Assembly: GCA_037441525.1 (NCBI GenBank)
Contig: JBBISA010000003.1
Span: 1-64,000 of the forward strand
Direction of reading: 5' to 3'
Origin: SKVR01 sp037441525
GTDB lineage: Bacteria > Bacteroidota > Bacteroidia > Bacteroidales > UBA7960
DNA: 64,000 bases
How positions within the stretch are numbered: position 1 is the first letter of the stretch; every line of letters starts with the position of its first letter. This document shows positions 8,713 through 19,003 of this stretch, one piece after another. Position numbers and translations under genes: made by a program. The notes below the pieces were generated by a model. It was not told where the DNA came from, searched no databases, and saw nothing but the letters and a program-made list of their open reading frames with translations.

Positions 8713-9726
8713 TTAAACCTGTGGATACCTTTTCATAATATCGGCTGATTTGAGGATCAGATCAACATACTGGGCTCTGCGGTAGGCAAATGGATCTTTG
8801 AGATTTACCCGAGCTACTTTACCGCGGAAATCGTCGAGTGAATTGTAGTTATGGGCAGTCATCCATTTTTCGAGATCGGCAAGCATTGTGGTAATATGTG
8901 CCACTTTGTTTTTGTAAACTGCGCTAACCACCTGCACCACCTGTGCTCCTGCCAGAATAACCCTTGCTACATCTTCGCCAGTGAAAATACCGGTATTGCT
9001 GCAAACATCTCCCTTTATCTGTTTGTAAAGGAGGCCGGCATAACGCAAAGGCAACTTATAATCGCCCATTTGTGAAAGGTTGAAGGGGCTATAGAGTTCC
9101 TGTTTATCCAGGTCGATATCGGGTTGAAAGAGCCGGTTGAACAAAACAAAACCATCAACACCTACTTTATCCATCTGGCTGATGATTTGTAGTGGGTTGG
9201 TATAGAAGAAACTTAGTTTAACACTAATGGGCACTTTCACCTTCGATTTAATTTCCTTCAAAATATCGAGCTGTTCTTTTTCAATGGCTTCGGCACTTTG
9301 ATTTTTGTCGCGAGGGTTGGCGTAGAAGTTAAGCTCAAGGGCATCTACGCCGGTTTGTGCCATCTGCTGTGCATATTCGACCCAAGTTGACTGGTTCACA
9401 CAGTTAAGACTTCCGATAACGGGTATCGAAACCGCCTTCTTAAGGGATGCAAGTTTTTCAAGGTGATCAACGGGCCCGGCATGTTCAACCTTGGGGAAAA
9501 GACTGATCATTTCGGCATTGCGCTCGGTATACTCCTTCAGGTCTTCTTCCAGCTGCAGGCTTTCGAGATTGATTTGCTCTTGGAAGAGCGATTTGAACAC
9601 TATGGCGGCAACTCCGGCATCCTCGGCCTTGCGGGCTATGTCGAGGTCCAACGTAAGGTTACAGGCTCCAAGAATAACAGGGTTTTTAAGTTCTAAACCC
9701 ATATAGGTTGTTTTTAGTCTGGTCAT
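8713..9726 (-). CDS. Dihydroorotate dehydrogenase-like flavoprotein
   Basis: The 337-residue TIM-barrel protein begins LKTTYMGLELKNPVILGACNLT, the start pattern of the class 1 DHODH family. It has DALELNFYANP, KVKVPISVKLSFF, VDGFVLFNRLFQPDIDLD and a phosphate-binding end (NTGIFTGEDVARVILAGAQVVQV). It belongs to the DHODH-like group common in Bacteroidetes and other anaerobes, whose physiological substrate is not settled. It is not next to pyr genes here, so a role in pyrimidine synthesis is not supported by context. It appears monocistronic. Confidence 0.8.
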   Translation of the reverse strand: MTRLKTTYMGLELKNPVILGACNLTLDLDIARKAEDAGVAAIVFKSLFQEQINLESLQLEEDLKEYTERNAEMISLFPKVEHAGPVDHLEKLASLKKAVSIPVIGSLNCVNQSTWVEYAQQMAQTGVDALELNFYANPRDKNQSAEAIEKEQLDILKEIKSKVKVPISVKLSFFYTNPLQIISQMDKVGVDGFVLFNRLFQPDIDLDKQELYSPFNLSQMGDYKLPLRYAGLLYKQIKGDVCSNTGIFTGEDVARVILAGAQVVQVVSAVYKNKVAHITTMLADLEKWMTAHNYNSLDDFRGKVARVNLKDPFAYRRAQYVDLILKSADIMKRYPQV

Positions 9727-9931
9727 ATGCTTTTTTATTAAAAGTTAATTAGGTATTTTGTTGCTTAAAAATAAATACTATTTAGGGAAAGGGCAAAATA
9801 ATCAGTTGAGTAAAATCTGCATTTTATACTAATTTATAACATCAAATCTACCAAAAGGTTGAACCTGTCGTGAATTTTTAATTTTTTATTGTTAATTTTA
9901 AGAGAGTTACCAACCAAAAATAGATTTTAGT

Positions 9932-11823
9932 ATGGAAGAGAAGTTATTTACCGGCGAAGTATTCCACCCATCAAGATGGACCCTTAATAAATCAAATCTG
10001 AAAGATCGCAGCATCTGGGACGAGAAGGCAAACCACGATTACCTTGGCTTCAGGGAAGAATTTGCCCGTGAGCGTACTGGTTTCGTCCCTGGGACAAAGT
10101 GCTTGACGACAGTAACAAGCCTTTTTACAAGTGGTTTACCGGTGGCACCATCAATATTTCGTATAATTGCCTCGATCGGCACCTGAAAACCTATCGCCGC
10201 AACAAACTTGCGCTGATGTGGGAAAGTGAGGATGGCCGTTCGGAAACGATGTCGTATTTCAGGTTGCATCAGGAGACCTGCCGGTTTGCCAATGTGCTGA
10301 AGAGTATGGGCATGAAAAAAGGCGACAGGATAACCATTTACATGGGGCGAACCCCCGAAATTGTTACGGCCATGTTGGCCTGTGCACGCATCGGGGCCAT
10401 ACACTCGGTGGTATATGGTGGTTTTTCGGTTGAATCGCTTACCGAACGTATTGAAGACAGCCAGTCGAGGGTGCTGGTAGTGGCCGATGGCGCTTACCAG
10501 CGCGGAAAAATTGTACCCTTAAAGGCTATTGCCGACGAAGCATTGCAGAGAGCCGGGACAGTGGAGCATGTGGTTGTTGTGAAACGCACGGGCGACGATG
10601 TGTTTATGCAGCCAGGCCGCGAAATGTGGTACCACGAGTTGCTTCAGTTTCCCTTTGCCGGAGCCGAATGTCAACTGGAGGTGATGGATGCCGAAGATCC
10701 ATTATTTATACTTTACACCTCGGGTACCACCGGCAAACCCAAAGCTATTCTGCATACCCATGGTGGATACATGGTAGGCACCTACGTTACTACAAAATAT
10801 TATCTCGACCTGCAGGACGAAGACCGTATATGGTGCACAGCCGATCCAGGCTGGGTTACCGGGCACAGTTACGTTGTTTATGGCCCCTTGCTCAACGGGG
10901 GTACGGTATTTATGTACGAAGGAGCCCCCTTCCACCCTTACCCCAATCGATGGTGGCAAATAATTGAGAAATATGGCATAAACATTCTATATACCGCCCC
11001 TACCGCCATCCGAGGTTTTATGCGCTTTGGCGACAGCTGGGTAAAACGCCATAACCTGTCAACGCTTCGCTTGCTGGGCTCGGTGGGCGAGCCTATTAAC
11101 CCTGAGGCCTGGAAATGGTATCATAAGGTAATTGGCAATGAGCGGTGCCCTATAATTGATACCTGGTGGCAAACCGAAACCGGAATGCACATGATTGCCC
11201 CCTTCCCATCAGAAACCCTTAAGCCCGGATCGGGAGGAAAGCCTTTCCCGGGAATAAAAATGGAAGTGGTTGATGAAGCCGGTAAACCTGTACCAGTTAA
11301 CCAGGAAGGGTTCCTTGTTATAAAAACCCCCTGGCCTGCCATGGTTCGCACTCTTTTTAACGACGACCAGCGGTTTATTGAGCAATACTGGTCGAAATTT
11401 GAGGGTGCTTATCTTACCGGCGACAGTGCCCGGATTGATGAAGACGGATATATATGGATAATTGGACGGGTTGATGATGTGATAAAGGTTTCGGGGTACA
11501 GACTGGGCTCGGCCGATATTGAGAGTGCAAGTGTAAGCCATCCGGCAGTGGCCGAGGCTGCAGCCATTGGAGTACCGCACAACCTAAAGGGGAATGCCAT
11601 TCATGTATTTGCCATTCTTAAAAGCGGATTTCAGCCATCCCAGCAGCTGGTTGAAGAATTGAAGGCGCACATAGGGCATGAGGTAGGGCCAATTGCCAAG
11701 CCCGAAAAAATTGATTTTGTGGATAAACTACCCAAAACCCGGAGTGGCAAAATCATGCGTCGTGTTCTAAAGGCGCAGGCGCTGGGCGTTGATCCCGGAA
11801 ACATCTCCACTCTTGAAGAATAA
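9932..11823 (+). pseudogene. acsA: Acetyl-CoA synthetase (AMP-forming), one-base frameshift
   Basis: Acetate + ATP + CoA gives acetyl-CoA. The first frame (9932 to about 10074) encodes the N-terminus. The second, from about 10075 to 11823, encodes the rest, starting YWFRPWDKVLDDSNKPFYKWF, a conserved stretch of AcsA. Inserting one base near 10073-10077 restores a single 630-residue protein. Motifs in the second part are intact: YTSGTTGKPKAILHTHGG (AMP-binding), WWQTETG, the YLTGD region and PKTRSGKIMRR with the regulatory lysine. Either a sequencing/assembly error or a recent inactivating deletion would explain it. The otherwise perfect reading frames favour error or a very recent event. Confidence 0.88.
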
Positions 11824-11923
11824 TAAGTTTGGTACTGAGAATTTTTGCGTGACCCACCTGGTTGCACTAAAAGAGTATATCTTACATGACTTTTAGGGAG
11901 ATCATGAATTTTTTCATATTTAC

Positions 11924-11955
11924 GGCTGGCAGTGTTTGTTGCCAGCCATTTTTTT
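11924..11955 (+). terminator. Intrinsic terminator after acsA
   Basis: GGCTGGCA (11924-11931) pairs with TGCCAGCC (11940-11947), followed by A and seven T. Confidence 0.88.
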
Positions 11956-12023
11956 GCATCCGTCCCATCAATTTTAAATTGGTTAATTTGGAATTAAGGG
12001 GTTCGTGAAACTGTTAATTAGGT

Positions 12024-12031
12024 TATATTTG
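12024..12031 (+). promoter_or_regulatory. -7 box for the phosphate transport cluster
   Basis: TATATTTG matches TAnnTTTG and lies 22 bp before the ATG at 12054. Confidence 0.45.
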
Positions 12032-12053
12032 AAAGGATTTTAAACTATGGATT

Positions 12054-12704
12054 ATGTTTTCATTTAAACAAGCTAATAAGTCGATAGAACTTATTGACGA
12101 ATTCCTGAATATTGTTGACCAGGTTTGCCTAATCTTTCGCGAGGGGGTAAAAAACTACCTTGGCGACAACAAGGATGCTTTCACTGATAATATAAAAACC
12201 CTTTTTCGTTTGGAGAGTGATGCAGATGTAATCAAGAAACAGATTGAAAATATTCTTTACACCCACTCCCTGATGCCCCAGTTGCGGGGCGACATTTTGA
12301 AGCTAATTGAGGAACTTGATGCCATCATAAATCAATGTAAGAAAAGTCTGGTGCAGTTCGATGTGGAAATTCCGTATATCCCCGAGGTGCTTCATCGAGA
12401 TCTGATCAAACTCACCGAAATTTCCACTTCAGCCATCGAATCGGTGCTACCCGCCGCCAGAGCTTATTTTAAAGACCCGGGTTCGGTAAAGGAGAAAATA
12501 CACCGGGTTTACCTTTATGAAAACGAAGCCGATAAATTGGCCGATGCCATAAAACGTAGGGTTTTCCAGCAAATGCCGGAGTTTGAAAAATTGAGCCAGA
12601 AATTTCATTTGCGTTATTTTACCCTGCACATAGAAACTCTTTCGGATTCGGCCGAAGATATTGCCGATCTGCTTTCAATCATGGCCATAAAACGAACTTT
12701 GTAA
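12054..12704 (+). CDS. DUF47 (PhoU-like) phosphate transport accessory protein
   Basis: The 216-residue, mostly helical protein belongs to the DUF47 family, cytosolic PhoU-like partners of PiT phosphate permeases. Features include SDADVIKKQIENILYTHSL near residue 55, EELDAIINQCKKSL near 85, YENEADKLADAIKRRVFQ near 155 and SDSAEDIADLLSIMAIKR at the end, with the E/D-rich metal-binding pattern of PhoU proteins. The PiT gene starts 10 bp downstream, the usual pairing for this family. It probably controls or supports phosphate uptake by that permease. Confidence 0.88.
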   Translation: MFSFKQANKSIELIDEFLNIVDQVCLIFREGVKNYLGDNKDAFTDNIKTLFRLESDADVIKKQIENILYTHSLMPQLRGDILKLIEELDAIINQCKKSLVQFDVEIPYIPEVLHRDLIKLTEISTSAIESVLPAARAYFKDPGSVKEKIHRVYLYENEADKLADAIKRRVFQQMPEFEKLSQKFHLRYFTLHIETLSDSAEDIADLLSIMAIKRTL

Positions 12705-12714
12705 ATCCCTGCAA

Positions 12715-14214
12715 ATGTTGTTTCTGATTTTCATATCAAGCGGATTATTCCTGGGTTGGTCGCTGGGGGCTAATGATGCTGCCAATATCTTTGGTTCGGC
12801 AGTTGGTTCGCGCATGGTAAGTTTTGCAAAAGCAGCCTGGATTGCAAGTATTTTCGTTATTCTGGGGGCGGTACTACAGGGGCATGGCGGTTCGGAAACC
12901 CTTAATTCACTTGGCGCGGTTGATGCCCTGGCGGGGGCCTTTACTGTTTCACTTTGCTCGGCCCTTATTGTTTTCATCATGACCAAACGGAGCCTGCCGG
13001 TTTCCACATCGCAGGCTATTGTAGGGGCAATTGTAGGATGGGGAATATTTACAGGAAATCCGACTGATTATGGGGTACTGATAAAAATTGTAACAACCTG
13101 GATAAGTGGTCCAATACTGGGGATGTTGTTTGCAGCCCTTCTGTTCATTTTGCTCAGGAAATTTTTGAAAAAGGCAAAAATTCACGTTATCAGACTCGAC
13201 TCATATATCAGAACCGCACTGCTGGTGGTGGGAGCATTTGGTGCCTACAGCCTCGGAGCCAATAACATTGCCAATGTTATGGGAGTGTTTGTAAATTCAG
13301 CCCCCAACATAATACTCGACTTCGGGATTTTCAAACTCGATGGTGTGCAGTTGCTATTCCTTTTGGGCGGCCTGGCTATCGCCATCGGGATTTTTACTTA
13401 CAGCAAAAAAGTGATGGAAAAGGTTGGAGCCGGCATACTGTCGCTTACCCCTGAGGCGGCCATTGTGGTAGTTTTGTCGCAGGCCCTGGTATTGTTTCTC
13501 TTCTCATCCAGTTCGTTTGCCACCTTTCTGAAATACCTTGGATTGCCGCCCCTTCCACTTGTACCTGTATCGAGCACACAGCTTGTAATTGGTGCCTTGC
13601 TGGGCATTGGCATGGTAAAAGGAATGCGTGAAGTAAACCTGGATGCGCTGGGTGGAGTTGCAATAGGCTGGATAACAACCCCTTTGCTATCTGGAGTATT
13701 AACTTTCTTTTCCCTGTTTTTTGTTAAGAATGTTTTTGGGCTGGCAGTTACTCATTCCATCCCGGTGGCCCAGTTGCCTATGCCTGATACAGAGGGTGAA
13801 CTTGCCCGCCAGATCGACCTCATTCTTCCGGCCATTGGCGCCGGGCTGATTATCATTATAGCCATTCTGGTTTATCTTGTTTTCAGGCAGCAAAAGCTAA
13901 GATTGAGAACAGAAAATGAACTTTTGATCAAGCAAAATGAAGTTTTCCAGGTACAAAAGGCACTCCGCGACATGGAGATTAATTCTATAGAAGCCTTCAA
14001 CGCAACCCTGAAAAGGCAATTGCAGCTGAGCAATGATGAAAACAATGCCTACCTTCTCAATATTAAAGAAAACAGGGATTTTCTGGAGCAGATAGCCCGT
14101 GAAATGGATGTTCTAATCGGAACCAAAGACCTTAAAAAACGGGATAGAAGGCTCAGAGAATTATCAGCCATTTTACGTCAACGTATTATTATGAACAGTA
14201 AACCGAAACAATAA
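12715..14214 (+). CDS. pit: PiT-family inorganic phosphate transporter with C-terminal helical extension
   Basis: It imports phosphate across the inner membrane. Residues ~1-400 form about ten transmembrane helices with the two PiT signature repeats: WSLGANDAANIFGSAVGSR near residue 15 and YSLGANNIANVMGVF near 177. VSTSQAIVGAIVGWG and PVSSTQLVIGALLGIG are the paired re-entrant segments. After the last helix (~380-402) comes a charged, coiled-coil-prone cytosolic tail of about 95 residues that ordinary PiT proteins lack. It is the second gene of a DUF47-PiT-CYTH operon. Confidence 0.92.
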   Translation: MLFLIFISSGLFLGWSLGANDAANIFGSAVGSRMVSFAKAAWIASIFVILGAVLQGHGGSETLNSLGAVDALAGAFTVSLCSALIVFIMTKRSLPVSTSQAIVGAIVGWGIFTGNPTDYGVLIKIVTTWISGPILGMLFAALLFILLRKFLKKAKIHVIRLDSYIRTALLVVGAFGAYSLGANNIANVMGVFVNSAPNIILDFGIFKLDGVQLLFLLGGLAIAIGIFTYSKKVMEKVGAGILSLTPEAAIVVVLSQALVLFLFSSSSFATFLKYLGLPPLPLVPVSSTQLVIGALLGIGMVKGMREVNLDALGGVAIGWITTPLLSGVLTFFSLFFVKNVFGLAVTHSIPVAQLPMPDTEGELARQIDLILPAIGAGLIIIIAILVYLVFRQQKLRLRTENELLIKQNEVFQVQKALRDMEINSIEAFNATLKRQLQLSNDENNAYLLNIKENRDFLEQIAREMDVLIGTKDLKKRDRRLRELSAILRQRIIMNSKPKQ

Positions 14215-14217
14215 TTT

Positions 14218-14688
14218 ATGCCAATGGAAATTGAAAGAAAGTTTCTTGTGAGAGGAGAGTTTCGTTCGCAGGTAAAAAAGAAGTACCGAATTACGCAGGG
14301 TTATCTTTCGTCGGTACCCGAGCGCTCGGTAAGGGTACGAATAAAGGGTAAAAAAGCCTGGATTACTGTTAAAGGCCCGGGAAATGAAACAGGCACCACC
14401 CGTTTTGAATGGGAAAAACAAATTTCTGTGTCTGACGCCGTTCAACTATTAAATATTTGCGAACCAGGGGTGATTGACAAAACAAGGCATATTGTTGAGT
14501 ATGAAGGACATGTTTTTGAAGTAGATGAATTTCATGGCGACAATGATGGCCTTATTGTGGCCGAAATTGAACTGAAAACCGAATACGAACCCTTTGAGAA
14601 ACCCAATTGGCTGGGCAACGAAATTACCGGCGATATAAGGTATTACAATGCCATGCTGTCAGGAAACCCCTATAAATATTGGAAGTAA
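14218..14688 (+). CDS. CYTH-domain triphosphatase
   Basis: The 156-residue protein starts with the ExExK signature (E4, E6, K8 in MEIERKFLV) that defines the CYTH triphosphate-tunnel fold. It keeps basic tunnel strands (VRVRIKGKKAWITVKGPG) and acidic ones (VFEVDEFHGDNDGLIVAEIELKTE). Small bacterial members mostly hydrolyse inorganic triphosphate. Adenylate cyclase or thiamine-triphosphatase activity is less likely. It starts 3 bp after the PiT stop, so it is in the phosphate operon, which fits a role in phosphate or polyphosphate metabolism. The ATG at 14224 is an alternative start. Confidence 0.87.
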   Translation: MPMEIERKFLVRGEFRSQVKKKYRITQGYLSSVPERSVRVRIKGKKAWITVKGPGNETGTTRFEWEKQISVSDAVQLLNICEPGVIDKTRHIVEYEGHVFEVDEFHGDNDGLIVAEIELKTEYEPFEKPNWLGNEITGDIRYYNAMLSGNPYKYWK

Positions 14689-14861
14689 ATGATAGTTTAT
14701 GTGCCAAATAATTTATCCTGTCGGGTTTTTACTGCAACTCATTATCATTTATTATAAACCATTGAAAAAAATATTGCTATCTTTCAAGCCCGATTGTCCT
14801 ATATCTGAATATCAATAAACAACTTGTTTTCAAAAGGATATCATCAAAAAAACTAAACTCT

Positions 14862-17800
14862 ATGAAAAATTCTTCTACGTTTAAAATGCGTTTCCTGTTG
14901 TTCTCCATGGCAACCCTATGGTTTTCGGCAACATTACAATCTCAGCAAACTACTCTTGCCCGCTGGACCTTTAATGGCACCACTGAACCTACCACAGGAG
15001 CAAGCAAGGCCACGCTGGTGGGAGGAACCACAACCCATTCTGCAACATTGGCCGATGGATGGCGTGTAACTACATTCCCCGGACAAAGCCAGCTTTCAGG
15101 CACTGCCGGGGTCGCTTTTTTTGTGAGCACATCAGGGTATCAGAATATAACTATTAACCTTCAGCATTACGCTTCCAATACCGCGAGCCGCTGGGCATCT
15201 TTCGAATATACAACCAATGGCGGACAAACCTGGAAACCGCTCAGAAACAATAATGCCGGACTATCGCCAGGCGAAATATATTACCCATTTTCGCTTTCTT
15301 TTGCAGGTATTGAAGAGGCAAATAACAATGCAGATTTTGGCATTAGGATCGTTTCAATTTTTTCGCCGGTTACCTTCAGTGATGGGCTGGGGAATGCCTT
15401 TTACCCCAATGCTGCCTATCACCGTGCCCGCGAAACAGGAGGCACTCCTTATGCCGGCTCCGGAAACTGGCGCTTCAAGGATGTAACCTTCACCGGCGAC
15501 CTGCTGCCTGCCGATAAGGCCTATTTTTACCAACCAGGTACCGATATTAAACTTCTCTCATCGTGGAATTCAGCACCCGATGGCAGTGGCAATACACCGG
15601 CATCATTTAATTTGGACAATACAACCTGGCGAATTGAAGAAGATGCGGTTCTGGAAGGGCAACTCAATATTTCGGGTCTGAACTCGAGAGTAGTTGTAAG
15701 TGGCGACAATCTTGACATCAAAACCCTGATATTGCTGCCCGACTCGAAACTTGATGCTGCTATAGATGTTGAAGAAGCAGGACAACTTAACATCATGACC
15801 AATAATTACCCAATCCTTGGCATCATGCACCCCGGGTCAAATGTGGCTTTTACCAGTGGCACAAAAGTAATTCCTTACCACGACTACTTCTCACTTACCA
15901 TTGTCGATGCAAACCCTGTATTCAGCGCCGCCCCAGACCAAACAATCAAGATAAGGGGAGGAATAACCCTGACGGGGGATGTTGTGTTTCCGGATGCACG
16001 GGGAGGTAGCGAATATAATTTCCATTTCTACGGCCCATGGTTACAGAATATTTCAACAAACGGAAATGTACTGAGGGCATACAACATGATATTTGAAAAG
16101 ACTGAAGGTCTGGTGCGCACAACAACAACATCACGCATTTCATCCGACAACCAGCTTACCTTTAATTTTTCCGGGACGGCACTTTTTGAAGATCAGGGAG
16201 CAACAATTTACGCCGGAAACAGTGTTAACATTGCAGGTTCGCCCTCCAACTTTAATTTTACAGGTACACTCATTCTCGCCGGGATAGAACCGGGAGTAGT
16301 GCGTGGCGCAGGCACCGCTAACAACTTCAATATCAGGGAAAGCAGTACCCTGAATACCAACCCGAAAGCAGCCTTAAACAATCTTATTGTAAGAGTAGCA
16401 AACACAGGTGGAGAATTCAGGTTTCGCGACGGAACATCCAACCTTTTTGAGATAAAAGGAAATCTTATCGTGGAGGCACAGGCCAATGGCAGAATTCGTT
16501 TTTATGGCAATGATGTGAAGATTGGTGGCAACCTGATTATTGAAGAAGGATTTAAAGGCGTCATAGATATTATTGAGAACCTGATGTTTGCTGGAAACAC
16601 CACCCAGACGATATCGCTGGCTTTGCCTACACAGGCAAAAAAATTAAACATCAATAATAGTATTAACATTGTCAAGGGGCATCTTATTGCGATTGATTTA
16701 CTGGATGCAACAAAAAGTCCTGCTACCGGAATTGATGGTGTGTTGGTGGCAAACCCTTCTACCGCAATAACAGGGATTTCTGCCGATGCATATACAATTG
16801 GCAACATGGGCTACAGGGTTTCTGCCCCTGTGCCAGCTGATTTGATCTTCCATACCGGCACCACAGAGCAATACATGCCCTTAAAGATGCAATTATCGCA
16901 TGTCAACCCCACACAAGTAATTCATTATGCAAGGGCTGCAGATTCAGGTCTTCCGGACCTTGGGTTACCTGCTGGCGTAGAATCAGTCTTTGCGGGGTAT
17001 TATTTTCATGTTTATCTCGACCCTGCTGCAGGGATTGAAAATGGTAAAATATTCTTCCCCCTTCTGCCGGGTATCATCGAAATCGATCCGAGCATGTTCA
17101 GGGTATTACGCGCAGGCAACCAAAACTGGGTAAATTTGGGCGGTGTTGTAAATGATGGCCATATAGAATCGGAAGTACCCTTTTCGCAGGGTGGCTGGTT
17201 TGTACTGGGTGTTTACAACCCGGGATCATCAAGCTCAATACTATCTTTCAGGTTTGATGTATTGAACCCACCTGTAGCAGGCGACATAAACGAGGATGCA
17301 AAAACCATTACCCTAAGGGTGCCTTTCGGAACTGATGTTACCGCGCTGGTTCCCGTCATCGAACATAATGGGTCGGAAATCTCGCCTTCATCGGGGGTTG
17401 CCCAAAACTTTACAAATTCGGTTCAGTATATGGTAACTGCCGACGATAATTCCACATCTATTTATACCGTAACAGTTATTATCCTTCCGATCGAAAATGA
17501 CCCGCCGGTGGTTTCAAACCCCGTGAACCTGCAAAATGCCATAGAAACAGGTGCGCCTATTGTTATCGATCTATCAAAAGTATTCACCGATCCCGATGGA
17601 AAGCCAATGTCATTCAAGGCTGAAAGCGGGCGACCCGTAATTGCATCGGTTAATGTTAGCGGAAACAACCTAACCATCAATCCTTTGCGCCGGGGCGATG
17701 CCACTATTACCGTGCAAGCCATCGACGACCAGCAGACCTCAGCCTTTACCACTTTCAGAGTGCTGGTTTATCCAAAACCTCTTGAGTCTGCAACTTCCCG

Positions 17801-18644
17801 AAGATTCGCATTCTGGGACCCTAACGAACCTGAACTTACCTACCCCGAAGGGATTCTTTTTTTGCAAAGTAATATTTCCGACCCCGGTTTGGATGCTCCA
17901 CTCGAATATGCCTATTACATCCCTCACGATGATTACCATGCCGATGATGAGGCCAACATCGGGTTCCCTTACCGCAATCTTAGGCGCAGCCGCATCAACG
18001 GGTTGGGCGACAATGGCATCTCGTTTATTAATACCGGCCGCGATCGTGATCTGGGAGGATTGCTCATAGCTTTAAAAACCAACCATAGTGCCGGAGTAGA
18101 GCTGAAATGGACCGCAGGAACCATCCTTAAAAATGAAAGGATTTATGGCATAAGGGTACAATACCGAGTTGGAATTGAAGGGCCTTTTCAGGACCTTACC
18201 GATGTTAATGGCGAACCAACAGAAGTTTACATAGCCGGCGAAAACGGCACTATCAAAAATTTCGTACCTGTTACCCTTCCCCAGCAATTGTGGCAACAGG
18301 ATAATCTTCAACTTTTGTTCCGTTATTACCACATTAGCGGCACTTCAGGTGCCCGGCCACAATTGAGGCTTGATGATATTGTAATTGATTATAAGGTTAA
18401 TGTGGATAGGCTGGAATTGCAAAATACACGCATTTATTCATTTAACAAATTCATCTATCTTGAAACTTCCGCTGAGCAGAAAAGTTTGCTTGAAGTGTTT
18501 AACCTGATGGGGCAGAAGGTTTATTCATCAGACACCCAGGGTGGAGGCAAACAACGATTCGGAACTGGGCTTGAAGATGGAATTTATATTGTGCGCTTTA
18601 CAAGTGGCCAAGGAATAACAACAACGAAGATACTGCTCAAATAG
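14862..18644 (+). CDS. Large secreted protein with T9SS type A sorting domain
   Basis: The 1260-residue protein has a signal peptide (residues ~1-28), a long beta-rich N-terminal half, and a cadherin-like segment (residues ~880-970: DPPVVSNPVNL, FTDPDGKPMSF, GDATITVQAIDDQ). Before that is a DUF5018-like bacterial Ig segment (~800-875). The last ~75 residues (LLEVFNLMGQKVYSS, DGIYIVRFTSGQGITTTKILLK region) form a Por-secretion sorting domain. It should pass the outer membrane by the type IX system and be anchored or released. No catalytic domain was recognised. It is flanked by its own strong terminator, so it is monocistronic. Confidence 0.87.
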   Translation: MKNSSTFKMRFLLFSMATLWFSATLQSQQTTLARWTFNGTTEPTTGASKATLVGGTTTHSATLADGWRVTTFPGQSQLSGTAGVAFFVSTSGYQNITINLQHYASNTASRWASFEYTTNGGQTWKPLRNNNAGLSPGEIYYPFSLSFAGIEEANNNADFGIRIVSIFSPVTFSDGLGNAFYPNAAYHRARETGGTPYAGSGNWRFKDVTFTGDLLPADKAYFYQPGTDIKLLSSWNSAPDGSGNTPASFNLDNTTWRIEEDAVLEGQLNISGLNSRVVVSGDNLDIKTLILLPDSKLDAAIDVEEAGQLNIMTNNYPILGIMHPGSNVAFTSGTKVIPYHDYFSLTIVDANPVFSAAPDQTIKIRGGITLTGDVVFPDARGGSEYNFHFYGPWLQNISTNGNVLRAYNMIFEKTEGLVRTTTTSRISSDNQLTFNFSGTALFEDQGATIYAGNSVNIAGSPSNFNFTGTLILAGIEPGVVRGAGTANNFNIRESSTLNTNPKAALNNLIVRVANTGGEFRFRDGTSNLFEIKGNLIVEAQANGRIRFYGNDVKIGGNLIIEEGFKGVIDIIENLMFAGNTTQTISLALPTQAKKLNINNSINIVKGHLIAIDLLDATKSPATGIDGVLVANPSTAITGISADAYTIGNMGYRVSAPVPADLIFHTGTTEQYMPLKMQLSHVNPTQVIHYARAADSGLPDLGLPAGVESVFAGYYFHVYLDPAAGIENGKIFFPLLPGIIEIDPSMFRVLRAGNQNWVNLGGVVNDGHIESEVPFSQGGWFVLGVYNPGSSSSILSFRFDVLNPPVAGDINEDAKTITLRVPFGTDVTALVPVIEHNGSEISPSSGVAQNFTNSVQYMVTADDNSTSIYTVTVIILPIENDPPVVSNPVNLQNAIETGAPIVIDLSKVFTDPDGKPMSFKAESGRPVIASVNVSGNNLTINPLRRGDATITVQAIDDQQTSAFTTFRVLVYPKPLESATSRRFAFWDPNEPELTYPEGILFLQSNISDPGLDAPLEYAYYIPHDDYHADDEANIGFPYRNLRRSRINGLGDNGISFINTGRDRDLGGLLIALKTNHSAGVELKWTAGTILKNERIYGIRVQYRVGIEGPFQDLTDVNGEPTEVYIAGENGTIKNFVPVTLPQQLWQQDNLQLLFRYYHISGTSGARPQLRLDDIVIDYKVNVDRLELQNTRIYSFNKFIYLETSAEQKSLLEVFNLMGQKVYSSDTQGGGKQRFGTGLEDGIYIVRFTSGQGITTTKILLK

Positions 18645-18670
18645 TATCTTGCCATAAATGAACAAATTCA

Positions 18671-18705
18671 AAAACGGCTCTGCAAATCCCTGCAGAGCCG
18701 TTTTT
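18671..18705 (+). terminator. Intrinsic terminator after the T9SS cargo gene
   Basis: AAAACGGCTCTGCA (18671-18684) pairs perfectly with TGCAGAGCCGTTTT (18691-18704) across a 6-nt loop and runs into T. Confidence 0.94.
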
Positions 18706-18786
18706 ACTTATGCCATTAGGCACCTGCTATGGTTCAACAATTTTAGTTTATGCAGATGGTCGATACCTTTTCCCTTATGGTTTAAA

Positions 18787-18836
18787 TAACCCGGATAGGT
18801 CATGGGCAGTTTTTTCTAATGACTATCCTGGCTTAA
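18787..18836. repeat. Palindromic intergenic repeat, copy 1
   Basis: CCCGGATAGGTCA (18790-18802) and TGACTATCCTGG (18820-18831) form an imperfect inverted repeat. The same design and core words (CCGG..TA.GTCAT, TAATGACTA) recur at 34113-34163 and 60262-60316. The 359-bp gap 18645-19003 otherwise holds only the terminator and a promoter. Confidence 0.6.
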
Positions 18837-18966
18837 CTATCTGACGACCAATGTGGATTAGCTAAATTGAATAAAAAATGGATGATTTTGAAATAATTAG
18901 TGTGCGAATATTTTACCAAAAAACACTTAATTTTACCTCCTTTAAAAATCAGGGAGTTTCCCAAAA

Positions 18967-18974
18967 TAAATTTG
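18967..18974 (+). promoter_or_regulatory. -7 box for the glycosyltransferase gene
   Basis: TAAATTTG matches TAnnTTTG, 30 bp before the ATG at 19004. Confidence 0.4.
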
Positions 18975-19003
18975 AGTTTAAATAACTTCACATAAACCAA
19001 TCA

